From Solirubrobacterales bacterium (GTDB taxonomy: Bacteria; Actinomycetota; Thermoleophilia; Solirubrobacterales; 70-9), in assembly GCA_017304845.1 (NCBI GenBank), contig JAFKLL010000018.1:1-64000 (forward strand): a stretch of DNA of 64,000 bases, in the 5' to 3' direction. This document shows, in pieces, positions 1-8,508 of the stretch (positions are counted from its first letter, which is position 1; every line of letters starts with the position of its first letter). Made by a program: the position numbers and the translations under genes. Under the pieces are notes generated by a model. That model was not told where the DNA came from. It worked only from the letters and a program-made list of their open reading frames with translations, and did no database searches.

Positions 1-209
1 CGGCCCATCAGGCCGAAGCCGAGCTGATCTCGAACATCCTGCGCGAGGAGGGCATCCCCAGCCTGATAAAGCGCAACAAGGGCTTCGACGTGCCGGACTT
101 CCTGGCCGCCGGAGCCCGGGACATCTACGTCCCGGCCTCGGCAGCCGAACGCGCCAAGCAGATCCTCGACGACCTCAAGTCGTCAGAGGACGAACTGCCC
201 GGCAGCTGA
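1..209 (+). CDS. DUF2007-like small protein (C-terminal part)
   Basis: The reading frame is open from the left edge (first full codon at base 3) to TGA at 207-209, giving the last 68 residues. It begins within AHQAEAELISNILREEGIP and continues through a region rich in Asp, Arg and Val that ends in an acidic tail. The pattern (helix, short strand, IYVP strand, then an AAERAKQIL helix) resembles the DUF2007 'putative signal transducing protein' fold, in which similar short proteins occur in many bacteria. Its function is unknown. The gene ends 2 bp before the convergent sulfur-carrier gene. The 5' end lies outside the window. Confidence 0.6.
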   Translation, partial: AHQAEAELISNILREEGIPSLIKRNKGFDVPDFLAAGARDIYVPASAAERAKQILDDLKSSEDELPGS

Positions 210-211
210 AG

Positions 212-490
212 CTAGAAGGACCCGCCGGCCATGGCCGGCAGGATCATCACGGTGTCGGTGTCGCCGACCGCGGTCTCGAGGCCGTCCAGCACCCGCACGT
301 CCTCGTCGTTGAGATAGACGTTGACGAAGCGGTTCAGCTCGCCCTCACCGGAGAACAGCTGTTCCTTGGTGTCGGGGTACGCGACGACGAGGTTGTTCAG
401 AACCTCGCCGACGGTCGAGCCGGCGGCGTCGACCTCGGTCGCGTCGCCGGTGTGCTTGCGGAGAACGGGCGGAATCTTCACGGACGGCAT
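212..490 (-). CDS. cysO: CysO/MoaD-family sulfur carrier protein
   Basis: This 92-residue ubiquitin-like (beta-grasp) protein is very like mycobacterial CysO: it shares the IPPVLRKHTG start, the RFVNVYLNDEDVR core and the ILPAMAGG end. CysO carries sulfide as a C-terminal thiocarboxylate for O-phosphoserine-dependent cysteine synthesis. Two extra residues (Ser-Phe) follow Gly89-Gly90, so a protease would have to trim the tail before adenylation; no Mec+-type JAMM protease or cysM is visible here. The likely activating enzyme is the MoeZ-like gene just upstream on the same strand. A -10 element 7 nt before the ATG suggests its own leaderless promoter. A thiamine or molybdopterin role (ThiS/MoaD) is the alternative. 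Confidence 0.82.
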   Translation of the reverse strand: MPSVKIPPVLRKHTGDATEVDAAGSTVGEVLNNLVVAYPDTKEQLFSGEGELNRFVNVYLNDEDVRVLDGLETAVGDTDTVMILPAMAGGSF

Positions 491-497
491 GTGGCTG

Positions 498-503
498 ATC
501 CTA
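498..503 (-). promoter_or_regulatory. -10 element of the cysO-like gene
   Basis: TAGGAT read on the minus strand lies 7 nt before the ATG at 490, in the 43-bp gap after the MoeZ-like gene. The spacing puts transcription start at or next to the A of the start codon. No clear -35 hexamer is visible. Confidence 0.45.
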
Positions 504-533
504 TCGGTCGGACCGCGAGTTCAGGTGCGCCGG

Positions 534-1706
534 TCAGGAACCGACGTGCCCGCCGCAGAACGCTTCGTAGTCGGGGAACTTGCCCATCTCGGACTCCGGC
601 ACCTCGGGTGCGTTCGGACCGCAGATCGGGCATTCCGGATCGCGCCGGACCTTGAGCTCGGTGAAGCGGGTCCCGAGTGCGTCGTAGAGCAGCAGGCGGC
701 CGATCAGCGGCTCGCCGATGCCGAGGACCAGCTTCAGGACCTCGTTGGCCTGGAGCAGACCCATCTGGCCGGCCATCGCGCCGAGCACGCCGTTGGCCGA
801 GCAGCTCGGGGCCAGCTCCGGCGGCGGCGGGGTCGGGTAGAGGCAGCGGTAGCAGGGGCCCTCGTAGGGGACGAAGGTCGAGATCTGCCCGTCGAAGGAG
901 AGGATCGAGGCCGAGACGACCGGCTTCTTGAGCCGGACCGAGGCGTCGTTCATCAGGTAGCGGACCGGGAAGTTGTCGGCCCCGTCGACGATGATGTCGT
1001 AGTCCTTGATCACGTCGAGGATGTTCTCGGCGTTGAGGTGGAAGTTGTGCTCGATGACGTTGACGTCGGGGTTCAGCTCCTCGATCGTCTGCCGGGCCGA
1101 AGCGGTCTTCGGCTCGCCGATGCGGCTGGTGTTGTGGATCACCTGGCGCTGGAGGTTCGAAGCGTCGACCACGTCGTCGTCGACCAGGCCGATCGTGCCG
1201 ATGCCGGCGGCCGCGAGGTAGAGCGCGGTCGGGGCGCCGAGCCCACCGGCGCCGAGCAGCAGCACCTTGGCCTCGAGCATCTTGATCTGGCCTTCGACCC
1301 CGACCTCGGGCAGCAGGATGTGGCGTGAGTAACGGTCGCGCTGAGCCGGGGTCAGGTTGACGTTCGACTCGACCGGCAGGCCCTGGGCCTCCCACTCGAG
1401 GATGCCGCCGGCCATCGAGGCGACGTCCTCGTAACCGAGTGACTTGAGCACCACGGCGGCGTCGTAGGAGCGGGCGCCGGAGCGGCACTGGAGGATGACC
1501 CGCTGCGACTTGTCCGGAACCGCGGTGAGGATCCGATCGGCGATCACGCCGGGCGGGATCAGCTCGGAGCCCTCGATGTGGGACTCCTCGTACTCGTAGG
1601 GCTCACGGGTGTCGATCAGCTTGGCGCCACCGGCATCGAGCTCGGTGAAGGCCTCCTGCGGAGTGATCTCTTCGACTGTCTGCGTTTCGGTCGCTTCCGG
1701 TGCCAT
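534..1706 (-). CDS. moeZ: Rhodanese-ThiF adenylyltransferase/sulfurtransferase (MoeZ/MoeB-like)
   Basis: The 390-residue protein should adenylate the C-terminal glycine of a sulfur carrier and then transfer sulfur to it. Residues 15-112 are a rhodanese domain with active-site Cys74 in CRSGARS. Residues 124-375 are an E1-like ThiF/MoeB domain starting with the typical RYSRHILLPEVG, a GAGGLG nucleotide loop (152-157) and two Cys pairs (CYRC and CPIC) that should bind zinc. In mycobacterial MoeZ the rhodanese is C-terminal; here it comes first. ATG 1706 was chosen because AGGGG lies 8 nt upstream; the upstream in-frame TTG at 1712 is too close to that site. The adjacent CysO-like carrier is the probable partner. 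Confidence 0.88.
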   Translation of the reverse strand: MAPEATETQTVEEITPQEAFTELDAGGAKLIDTREPYEYEESHIEGSELIPPGVIADRILTAVPDKSQRVILQCRSGARSYDAAVVLKSLGYEDVASMAGGILEWEAQGLPVESNVNLTPAQRDRYSRHILLPEVGVEGQIKMLEAKVLLLGAGGLGAPTALYLAAAGIGTIGLVDDDVVDASNLQRQVIHNTSRIGEPKTASARQTIEELNPDVNVIEHNFHLNAENILDVIKDYDIIVDGADNFPVRYLMNDASVRLKKPVVSASILSFDGQISTFVPYEGPCYRCLYPTPPPPELAPSCSANGVLGAMAGQMGLLQANEVLKLVLGIGEPLIGRLLLYDALGTRFTELKVRRDPECPICGPNAPEVPESEMGKFPDYEAFCGGHVGS

Positions 1707-1750
1707 CGGCAAAACCCCTGAATCTCGATCTGGATTTGGTTACTTCAAAA

Positions 1751-1756
1751 AGTATA
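1751..1756 (-). promoter_or_regulatory. -10 element of the moeZ-like gene
   Basis: TATACT on the minus strand sits in a locally AT-rich patch (1741-1757) about 45 nt before the ATG at 1706. This would give a leader of roughly 38 nt holding the AGGGG ribosome site. The hexamer 17 bp further upstream (TGGAAT) is a poor -35. Confidence 0.45.
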
Positions 1757-1838
1757 GCGAGCTTCGGGAGCCGATTCCAGCCCCGAACCCCGACCACGAA
1801 GGGTACAGGTGATCCCGTCCACCGCAACCCGGCTGCGG

Positions 1839-2186
1839 TCAGCCCTGTAAGTCGTTCAGCGCCTCGGCCAGGACGGTGGCGTTGTTCTGCTTCTCGTTCT
1901 TCAGCCCGAAGAGGAGGGTCAGCGGGCCGTCGGTCTCGGCCAGGAGCTTCTTCATCTCGTCCTGCCTGTCCTCGAGCTCGACCAGGTACCGGGCCCGGAA
2001 CTCGTCGAACTCGAAGTCGTGGCCGTGGAACTCCTCCCGCAGTTCCGTGGAAGGCGCCAGGTCCTTGGCCCACTGATCGATCCGGTCTTTCTTCACGCCC
2101 CGTGGCCAGAGCCGATCGACCAGGACCCGCAGCCCGTCCTCGGGGCTCGCTTCCTCGTAGATCCTCTTGATCCTGATCTCAGCCAT
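1839..2186 (-). CDS. DUF488 family protein (YeaO-like)
   Basis: This 115-residue protein shows the hallmark DUF488 stretch LVDRLWPRG near residues 22-30, followed by a W-K-DLAPS segment. It ends with a TLLFGLKNEKQNNATVLAE block typical of the family, whose C-terminal part contains a conserved L(L/V)(Y/F) strand followed by a polar helix. The length matches YeaO-type members. The molecular function is unknown; some members sit near DNA-modification or stress genes. It is a single gene, divergent from the secreted-module genes. A -10 element lies 6 nt before its ATG. Confidence 0.85.
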   Translation of the reverse strand: MAEIRIKRIYEEASPEDGLRVLVDRLWPRGVKKDRIDQWAKDLAPSTELREEFHGHDFEFDEFRARYLVELEDRQDEMKKLLAETDGPLTLLFGLKNEKQNNATVLAEALNDLQG

Positions 2187-2192
2187 GTGAAC

Positions 2193-2198
2193 AAACTA
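2193..2198 (-). promoter_or_regulatory. -10 element of the DUF488 gene
   Basis: TAGTTT on the minus strand is followed by exactly 6 nt and then the ATG at 2186, consistent with a leaderless transcript. No ribosome-binding site could fit between them. Confidence 0.45.
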
Positions 2199-2313
2199 AC
2201 CGCCGTGCCGAGCGGCGAGCCAGATCCGGCCATCCGCTGGCCGGCGAGATAGATTCCAACTGGTTGTACAAGTAGCGTCCAGCTGCCCAGCCCAGAGGAC
2301 TCACGAGGAGAAC

Positions 2314-3444
2314 ATGACCCGCACCGCCATCACCTGGCTACTTTCACTTGCGTTCGCCGCCCTGGCCTTCGCCTCGACGGCGAACGCCGCCGGGACCGTC
2401 ACCCTGGAGGGGTACGTCTGGGGAGCGAGCCTCGGCGACGGTGGCGCGATCACGGCCCACCGCGGCGACGGCGCCACGGTCTACATCGCCGAGCATCCCG
2501 ATCTCAGGACCACCGCCGCGGCCGACGGCTACTGGAAGCTCGAGGTCCCCGACCGGGAGAGCGTCACCCCCTGCGCGGACTACGAGGGCCACCACCCCAC
2601 CTGCGACCAGACCTTCTTCACCCGAGGCAGCGACCTCAACCAGGTCAACTTCCAGATGGTCGACCACCAGATCGCCGGCATCCTCGGAGTGCTCTCCGGC
2701 GCGGCCATGGTCGACGGCCCAGACGGCGGGCCGCGAGTCAAGGAGTGCGCGATCGTCTCCACCTTCTACGAGAAGGAGAAGCGCAGCTTCTTCGACTTCC
2801 AGGACTTCCTCGACGCGGCCCCGCACGGCGTGGCCGGGGCCACCGCCGTAGCGACCTCGGAGACGGGCGCCGTGCTGCCCGGCCCGATTTACTACAACGA
2901 GTCCGTCATGCCGGACCGCTCGTACGACATGTCCTCACGGGACGGTGGCGTGATGTGGGTCGACATCCCGCCCGGCGTCTACACGATCACCAGCTCCCAC
3001 CCCACCGCTCGGTTCGCGCCCTTCCGGGCGACCTGCCGAGACGGCCGCCTGATCAACGCCAGCCCGCCCTGGGGCCTCTACGAGATGGCCCGCACGGAGG
3101 AGCCGAACCCGGCCGTCCTGCCGCCCGATCCGGACCGGGCCGTCGCCGGCGCCGTGGTCGCCTCCCGTGTCGTGAAGTCGGGCAAGCGCCGCCTGCTCGA
3201 GGTCACCGTCAAGGCAGGCGAGAAGCTGCGAGCGAGGGTCGAAGCCCGCCAGGGCAGGCGCCGCGCCGCCCGGAGCAAGGCATCCACCGGCAGGTTCACG
3301 GTGAGGCTCCCGCTCGGGCGGGGCTTCCGGGGCGGCTCGCTCCAGGCGAAGACGACCCTCATCGACTCGGCCGGCAACCGGGTCTCCTCCCGGGCCAGGC
3401 TGGCCGTACCCGCACCGGGTGCGAGCTCCCACCGCCGTCGCTGA
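2314..3444 (+). CDS. Secreted protein with one copy of a novel ~340-residue module
   Basis: A 376-residue protein with a Sec signal peptide (cleavage likely after STANA, residue ~25). The rest is one module that recurs twice in the next gene: a beta-rich part resembling carboxypeptidase regulatory-like repeats (VTLEGYVWG ... ATVYIAEHPDL ... DGYWKLEVPDRESVTP), a middle part with ECAIVSTFY and PHGVAG, a DGGVMWVDIPPGVYTI strand pair, the motif INASPPWGLYEM...TEEPNPAVLP, and a basic beta-sandwich-like C-terminal domain. No catalytic motif is recognised. GAGGAGA precedes the ATG at good spacing. Extracellular binding or structural roles are possible but unproven. Confidence 0.75.
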   Translation: MTRTAITWLLSLAFAALAFASTANAAGTVTLEGYVWGASLGDGGAITAHRGDGATVYIAEHPDLRTTAAADGYWKLEVPDRESVTPCADYEGHHPTCDQTFFTRGSDLNQVNFQMVDHQIAGILGVLSGAAMVDGPDGGPRVKECAIVSTFYEKEKRSFFDFQDFLDAAPHGVAGATAVATSETGAVLPGPIYYNESVMPDRSYDMSSRDGGVMWVDIPPGVYTITSSHPTARFAPFRATCRDGRLINASPPWGLYEMARTEEPNPAVLPPDPDRAVAGAVVASRVVKSGKRRLLEVTVKAGEKLRARVEARQGRRRAARSKASTGRFTVRLPLGRGFRGGSLQAKTTLIDSAGNRVSSRARLAVPAPGASSHRRR

Positions 3445-3488
3445 CTCAGACCTTCAAAGATTTCGATGTCAAACCAAGAGGAGAAGTA

Positions 3489-5768
3489 GTGATCAGATCG
3501 TCCATGGGCCGACTCTTCGGCCTGATCTCAGTAGTTGCAGCACTTGCGGCGATGGCCGCGTTCACCGCGCCGGCACAGGCCGCGGACACGGTGAAGATCA
3601 GCGGTTGGGCCTGGGTCTTCGTCGTCTCGGGCAGCACCCACGGGATCGAAGGGGCGACCATCAAGGTCGAGGAGATGCCCGACCTGCAGACCACCACCGA
3701 CGCCGGCGGCTACTGGGAGCTCGAGGTGCCGAAGGGCTCCACGGTCACGCCCTACGCCAGTTCCCCCGGCTACTACACCGTCCACGACCAGACCTTCTCG
3801 GTCCGCGACGACGATCTTCGGCAGGTCAACTTCCAGATGCCGTCGCAGGGCATCGTCGAAGGCATGGGCGCCATCGCCGGCGCCCAGCTGGAAGGCGAGG
3901 CCGGCTCGAAGAGGCTGAAGCAGTGCGCGGTCGTCTCGACCGTCTACCAGAAGGAGGGCCGCAGCTTCCTGACCCTCGACGACTTCCTCCACTTCGCTCC
4001 CCACGGCATCGAGGGGTCGACCGCCAGCCTGACCGGAGACGACGGCGCCGACGCGCCCGCGGGGCCGGTCTACTTCGGTAGCGACGTGATCCCGAACCCG
4101 ACCCTGACCTCCGCCTCACGTGACGGCGGCATCGTCTGGCCGAACGTGCCCGAGGGCACCTGGACCGTCTCGGCCCAGCACCCGGACCACCGCTTCTCCA
4201 CCGCACGCGTGACCTGCGAACCGGGCCGGCTGGTCAACGCCTCCCCGCCCTGGGGCCTCTACGAGATGTACGGCACCGAGGAACCGAACCCGGCCGTCCT
4301 GCCCTTCGAGACCAAGGCGGACCAGAGCCTCGATGCCGAGGCGACCTCGGTCAAGGTCGTCAAGCGGCGGAAGCGCGCGGTGCTCGTCGTCAAGATGCGT
4401 GCGGACGAGCCCGTGACCGCCGAGGTCACCGCGACCCAGGGCCGGGCCAAGACCCGCTCCGGCAAGCGGCGTCTCGCGGCCGGAAGCCGGACCGTCTCGC
4501 TGCCGCTGGCGGCCAAGCGCTATCGCCGCGGCGGCCTCAAGGTCACGGTTCGACTCTCCGACGAGAGCGGCAACGCCCGTCAGGCCCAGATCCAGGCCTT
4601 CGTTCCCCAGGTCCGGAAGGCCGTGAAGAAGGCGAAGCGCCACCCGAAGCCCAAGCGCGCGACGAAGGCCGCGATCGAGACCCGCTCACCGGCGGACACG
4701 GTCACGATCAGCGGCAACGCCTACGCCTTCATCTTCGCGGGCGACACCCGCCGCCTCGAAGGCGCCGAGATCAGCATCGCCGAGTACCCGGAGATCTCGA
4801 CCGTCGCCGGAGCGAACGGTGCCTGGTCCCTGGTCGTGCCGAACCACGCCAAGGTCACCCCGTTCGCGACGTTCCCCGACACGACGCCGGGCGACGCCGG
4901 CGACGACTACTTCCCGACCTACGCTCAGACCTTCTACACGAGCGATCGGGACATCACCCGGGTCAACTTCCAGATGCCGAAGCAGGCGGTCGCGGAAGCG
5001 ATGGCCTCCATCGTCGGAGCCGGCATGACCGGCACGACGGGGAAGAAGCAGCTCACCGAGTGCGCTGTGGTCTCGACCTTCTTCCGCCTCCAGCGGACGT
5101 CGGGAGAGGACCTGATCGACGGTCGGACCTACACCGACTTCGACGACTTCCACAACTATCGTCCGCACGGGGTCGCCGACTCGACCGCGACCATGACCGA
5201 CGCCACCGGCGGCACTCCCGGCGACCCGGTCTACTTCAATTCCTCGGTGATCCCCGACCCGAGCCGGACCTCGTCCTCCTCGGACGGTGGCGTGCTCTGG
5301 CGGAACATCCCCGCCGGCGAGTACACGGTCCGGGGCCAGAACGCCGAGAAGCGCTTCGGCCAGGCCCAGATCACCTGTGCGCCGGGGCGCCTGGTCAACG
5401 CCAGCCCGCCCTGGGGCCTCTACGAGCTGGCCGGGACCGAGGAGTCCAACCCGGCCACCTTCCCGGCCCCGCCTCTCGCCCCGGACACCCGGGTCGGCAA
5501 CGGGCTGCGCTCGGCCACCGTGGTGAAGAGCGGCCGGTCCAGGAAGCTCCACCTCGCGGTCTTCCCGCAGGACGAGCCGGTGACCGTGCGCGCCACCCTT
5601 CGACAGGGCAAGCGCCGGGTGACCCTCAACGGCCGCCTGGGCCAGAGCAAGCTCGAGCGGCGCCTCCCGGCGAAGCTCAAGTCCGGACCGGCTCAACTGA
5701 CGGTGCGACTCGGCGACAAGGCCGGCAACGCCCGGTCCGTCGCCGCCACGCTCAACGTCCCCCGCTGA
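3489..5768 (+). CDS. Secreted protein with two tandem copies of the same novel module
   Basis: The 759-residue protein starts at GTG 3489, chosen for an AGAGGAGAA ribosome site 3-4 nt upstream; the ATG at 3504 is second best. A signal peptide ends near AQA (residue ~30). Module A spans about 31-370, then a Lys/Arg-rich linker (about 370-398), then module B from about 401 to the end. Both carry the LVNASPPWGLYE motif, the CAVVST segment, the PHG(I/V) motif and the DGG(I/V)xW ... TV pair found in the preceding gene. Each ends in a basic domain with a (D/E)xAGNAR-like turn. The gene lies 44 bp after its paralogue, so they are probably co-transcribed. Function is unknown. Confidence 0.75.
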   Translation: MIRSSMGRLFGLISVVAALAAMAAFTAPAQAADTVKISGWAWVFVVSGSTHGIEGATIKVEEMPDLQTTTDAGGYWELEVPKGSTVTPYASSPGYYTVHDQTFSVRDDDLRQVNFQMPSQGIVEGMGAIAGAQLEGEAGSKRLKQCAVVSTVYQKEGRSFLTLDDFLHFAPHGIEGSTASLTGDDGADAPAGPVYFGSDVIPNPTLTSASRDGGIVWPNVPEGTWTVSAQHPDHRFSTARVTCEPGRLVNASPPWGLYEMYGTEEPNPAVLPFETKADQSLDAEATSVKVVKRRKRAVLVVKMRADEPVTAEVTATQGRAKTRSGKRRLAAGSRTVSLPLAAKRYRRGGLKVTVRLSDESGNARQAQIQAFVPQVRKAVKKAKRHPKPKRATKAAIETRSPADTVTISGNAYAFIFAGDTRRLEGAEISIAEYPEISTVAGANGAWSLVVPNHAKVTPFATFPDTTPGDAGDDYFPTYAQTFYTSDRDITRVNFQMPKQAVAEAMASIVGAGMTGTTGKKQLTECAVVSTFFRLQRTSGEDLIDGRTYTDFDDFHNYRPHGVADSTATMTDATGGTPGDPVYFNSSVIPDPSRTSSSSDGGVLWRNIPAGEYTVRGQNAEKRFGQAQITCAPGRLVNASPPWGLYELAGTEESNPATFPAPPLAPDTRVGNGLRSATVVKSGRSRKLHLAVFPQDEPVTVRATLRQGKRRVTLNGRLGQSKLERRLPAKLKSGPAQLTVRLGDKAGNARSVAATLNVPR

Positions 5769-5828
5769 GCGCGGGACGTCCCGCCACGTCTGCACGAGAT
5801 AGGACCAGAAGTCGGCAGCAAAAAGAAG

Positions 5829-5856
5829 GCCCCCGGATCTTGCGATCCGGGGGCCC
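5829..5856 (-). terminator. Intrinsic terminator of htpX
   Basis: A perfect 12-bp stem (GGCCCCCGGATC) with loop TTGC. Read on the minus strand the stem is followed by a T-rich run (TTCTTTTT), so it suits the end of the htpX transcript. On the plus strand no T-tract follows, though the hairpin may still slow the convergent transcript. Confidence 0.85.
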
Positions 5857-5887
5857 CACTGCCAGCTGTGTTGGGAGGGAAAACTTC

Positions 5888-6757
5888 CTACAGCGAAGGG
5901 CGCATCTGGCGGAGCCGCTTGACCCGCTCCTCGATCGGAGGGTGGGTCGAGAAGAGGCCCGCGAGGCCCTTGGACTTGAACGGCTTGACGATGTAGAGCG
6001 GCTCCGAGGCCTCGTTGACCCGGCCCTTCATCGGGATGGCGTCCGCGCCCTGCTCGAGCCGGAGCAGCGCCGAAGCCAGCGACTCCGGGTTGCCGCAGAT
6101 CTCGGCTCCACCGGCGTCGGCGGCGAACTCGCGCTGACGGGAGACCGCCATCTGGATGATCGAGGCGGCGAGCGGGGCCAGCAGCACCATGGCCAGGGAG
6201 GCGACCAGCGAGAGCGGCGAGTTGTTGTCGTCGCCGAACCACAGCAGCATGTAGCCGATGTAGGTGATCGCCGCACCGATCGTCGAGGCAACCGACTGGA
6301 TCAGGATGTCGCGGTGCTTGATGTGGGCCAGCTCGTGGGCGACCACGCCGCGCAGCTCGTCGGTCGAGAGCAGGCGGGTGATGCCGGCGGTGACCGCGAC
6401 CGCGGAGTGGTTGTAGTTGCGGCCCGTCGCGAAGGCGTTGGGCTGATCCTGCGGGATCACGTAGAGGCGCGGCATCGGGATGCCCGCCCGCTGGCAGAGC
6501 TCGCGCACCATCTGGAAGTACTCGGGGTTCTCCGACTCCTGCATCTCCTGGGCGCCGGCCATCTTCAGGGCGATCTTGTCGCTGAAGAAGTAGGAGAAGA
6601 AGTTCATCGCCACGGCCATCAGCAGGAAGAGGAAGGTCGTGCTCGGGTTGCCGCCGCTGACCAGGTAGCCGATCGCGACCAGGATGCCCGAGAGGGTCGC
6701 CATCAGGATCGTCGTCCTCAGCGTGGCGCCCCAGGTTGATTGTTTGGTTGTGGTCAT
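5888..6757 (-). CDS. htpX: HtpX-like membrane zinc metalloprotease (M48)
   Basis: A 289-residue integral membrane protease that degrades damaged membrane proteins. Two N-terminal membrane helices (about 17-34 and 41-58) are followed by the zinc motif HELAHIKH with His141, Glu142 and His145. Two further hydrophobic segments lie at about 153-175 and 182-204, and the third ligand Glu210 is in RQREFAADAGG. Length and order match the family. The start ATG has GGAGG about 5 nt upstream. The gene is divergent from a two-component operon 144 bp away, which could be its regulator, though nothing in the sequence proves that. Confidence 0.95.
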   Translation of the reverse strand: MTTTKQSTWGATLRTTILMATLSGILVAIGYLVSGGNPSTTFLFLLMAVAMNFFSYFFSDKIALKMAGAQEMQESENPEYFQMVRELCQRAGIPMPRLYVIPQDQPNAFATGRNYNHSAVAVTAGITRLLSTDELRGVVAHELAHIKHRDILIQSVASTIGAAITYIGYMLLWFGDDNNSPLSLVASLAMVLLAPLAASIIQMAVSRQREFAADAGGAEICGNPESLASALLRLEQGADAIPMKGRVNEASEPLYIVKPFKSKGLAGLFSTHPPIEERVKRLRQMRPSL

Positions 6758-6901
6758 CGAGCCTCCGTATCGAAATGAAAAATGCAGTCGGCATTCTCCC
6801 CCGGAAGACCGAAAAGGTCCATAGGGGCTTCCCCCCATTTCACCCTGGGGATCGCCCCGAGCCGTGCGGAACTGCCGCCGGCCATGCCACGATGGGCGCA
6901 G

Positions 6902-7882
6902 ATGAAGCGCCGTCCGATCTTCACCGAGGTCCTGCTGCTGAACGCGGTCATGGTCGCCCTCGCGACCGCCGGCGCCGCCCTGGCCACCGGGTTCTCCAGC
7001 GATCACGTCGGTCGCCTGCTCCTGATCGCGGCGATCGCGGCGGGCGTCACCTGCCTCCTGAACGTCACCATCCTCCGCCGCCGATTCACCCCGTTGGAGG
7101 CGGTGATCACCGAGATGGAGAAGGTCGATCTGAGCCGTCCCGGCGGCAACCTCCCGACCTGGATCGACGGGGTCGCCGAGACCGAGGAGGCCGAACGCCT
7201 GGAGCTCGCCTTCCTGCGGATGATGCGACGGCTCGAGGCCGAGCGGCGCCGCAGCTCGAACGCCGCCCTGACCGCGCAGGAAGAGGAGCGGGCCAGGGTC
7301 GCCCGCGATCTCCACGACCAGGTCAACCAATCGCTGACCGGCGTGCTGCTGCGGCTCGAGGCCACCCGTTCCGAGGCCCCGCCGGAGCTCGCCGCCGAGA
7401 TCGAGGAGACCAGCCGCCTCGCCCACCAGGCGATGGACGAGCTGCTCACGGTCGCCCGCCAGCTCCGCCCCACCGCCCTCGACGACCTCGGCCTGCGAGC
7501 GGCGATCGCGGGGCTCGTGGAGCAGCTCGACCTGCCCGGCCTGACCGCGACATTCGAGTGCGAAGACGACCCGTCCGGCCTCGACCCCGACGTCCAGCTC
7601 GTCCTCTACCGGGTCTCCCAGGAGGCGATCGGCAACGCGGTCCGCCACAGCGGCGCAACCCGCATCGACGTCAGGCTCGGCCGCACCGGCGACCGCTTCG
7701 AGCTGGTGGTCACCGACGACGGCAGCGGCTTCACCTTCGACCAGGCGACCTCGGGCCTCGGCCTGGGCGGCATGCGGGAGCGGGCGATCCTGGTCGGCGG
7801 CGAGATCGAGATCGAGTCGCGGCCGGACCACGGGACGATGGTGCGTCTCTCGGTCCCGGTCCGGGAAGGGGAGGAAGCATGA
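6902..7882 (+). CDS. NarL-class sensor histidine kinase
   Basis: Counted from ATG 6902 the protein has 326 residues. Two membrane helices (about 8-30 and 36-57) flank almost no extracellular loop, so the stimulus is probably within or near the membrane. A HAMP-like linker follows, then a HisKA_3 dimerisation domain with phospho-acceptor His138 in RDLHDQ. The HATPase_c domain has an N box (EAIGNAVRHSG), DDGSGF and GLGLGGMRER. It overlaps the response regulator by ATGA. The start is uncertain: ATG 6884, six codons earlier, is equally open and neither has a strong ribosome site. Confidence 0.9.
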   Translation: MKRRPIFTEVLLLNAVMVALATAGAALATGFSSDHVGRLLLIAAIAAGVTCLLNVTILRRRFTPLEAVITEMEKVDLSRPGGNLPTWIDGVAETEEAERLELAFLRMMRRLEAERRRSSNAALTAQEEERARVARDLHDQVNQSLTGVLLRLEATRSEAPPELAAEIEETSRLAHQAMDELLTVARQLRPTALDDLGLRAAIAGLVEQLDLPGLTATFECEDDPSGLDPDVQLVLYRVSQEAIGNAVRHSGATRIDVRLGRTGDRFELVVTDDGSGFTFDQATSGLGLGGMRERAILVGGEIEIESRPDHGTMVRLSVPVREGEEA

Positions 7883-8508
7883 GGATCGTGATCGCCGACG
7901 ACCACGGCATCGTCCGGTCCGGGATCCGGCTGCTGCTCGAACGGCAGGGAGACCTCGAGGTGGTGGCCGAGGCCGCCGACGGGATCGAGGCGAGGGACAC
8001 GGTGGTCCGCGAACGCCCGGATCTCGCCATCCTCGACGTGAAGATGCCCGGCCTCACCGGCCTGCAGGCGACCCGAGAGATCAAGGCGCAGGTCCCCGAG
8101 ACCAACGTCCTGATCCTGTCGATGCATGACGACGAGCGGTACCTGTTCGAGGCCCTGAAGGCCGGGGCCTCCGGCTACGTGCTCAAGTCCCAGGCCGATT
8201 CTGACCTGCTGGCCGCGATCCGCTCGGTCGAGCGGGGCGAGCCCTTCCTCTCCCCCGGCGCCCAGCAGGCGCTGATCCGCGATCTGCTGGACCGAGGCGA
8301 GCCGGCCGGCTCGGACCTCACCCCTCGCGAGGAGGAGATCGTGAAGCTGGTCGCGGAGGCGAACACGACCCGCGAGATCGCCGACCTGCTCCACCTCTCC
8401 GAGAAGACGGTCGAGAACCACCGGGCCAACGCGATGAAGAAGCTCGGTATGCGCGACCGTGTCGAACTGGTCCGCTACGCGATCCGCCAGGGGTTGATCG
8501 AACCGTGA
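7879..8508 (+). CDS. NarL/FixJ-family response regulator
   Basis: This 209-residue DNA-binding regulator has a receiver domain (1-118) with acidic pocket Asp7/Asp8, phospho-acceptor Asp53 in AILDVKMPG and Lys103. The C-terminal LuxR-type helix-turn-helix (about 145-205) contains LTPREEEIVKLVAEA and SEKTVENHRANAMKKLG. Its ATG overlaps the kinase stop (ATGA), marking them as a cognate pair. The targets are not evident; divergent htpX and the downstream GNAT gene are the nearest candidates. Confidence 0.95.
   Translation: MRIVIADDHGIVRSGIRLLLERQGDLEVVAEAADGIEARDTVVRERPDLAILDVKMPGLTGLQATREIKAQVPETNVLILSMHDDERYLFEALKAGASGYVLKSQADSDLLAAIRSVERGEPFLSPGAQQALIRDLLDRGEPAGSDLTPREEEIVKLVAEANTTREIADLLHLSEKTVENHRANAMKKLGMRDRVELVRYAIRQGLIEP

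Noticed and set aside
2226-2244. CCGGCC-N7-GGCCGG as a terminator
   Set aside because: A short stem in the divergent region between the DUF488 and secreted-module genes, where no transcript ends; chance in GC-rich DNA is likely.
4686-6794. A 700-codon minus-strand frame spanning the secreted-module gene and htpX
   Set aside because: It covers two real genes in the wrong frame and has low-complexity composition.
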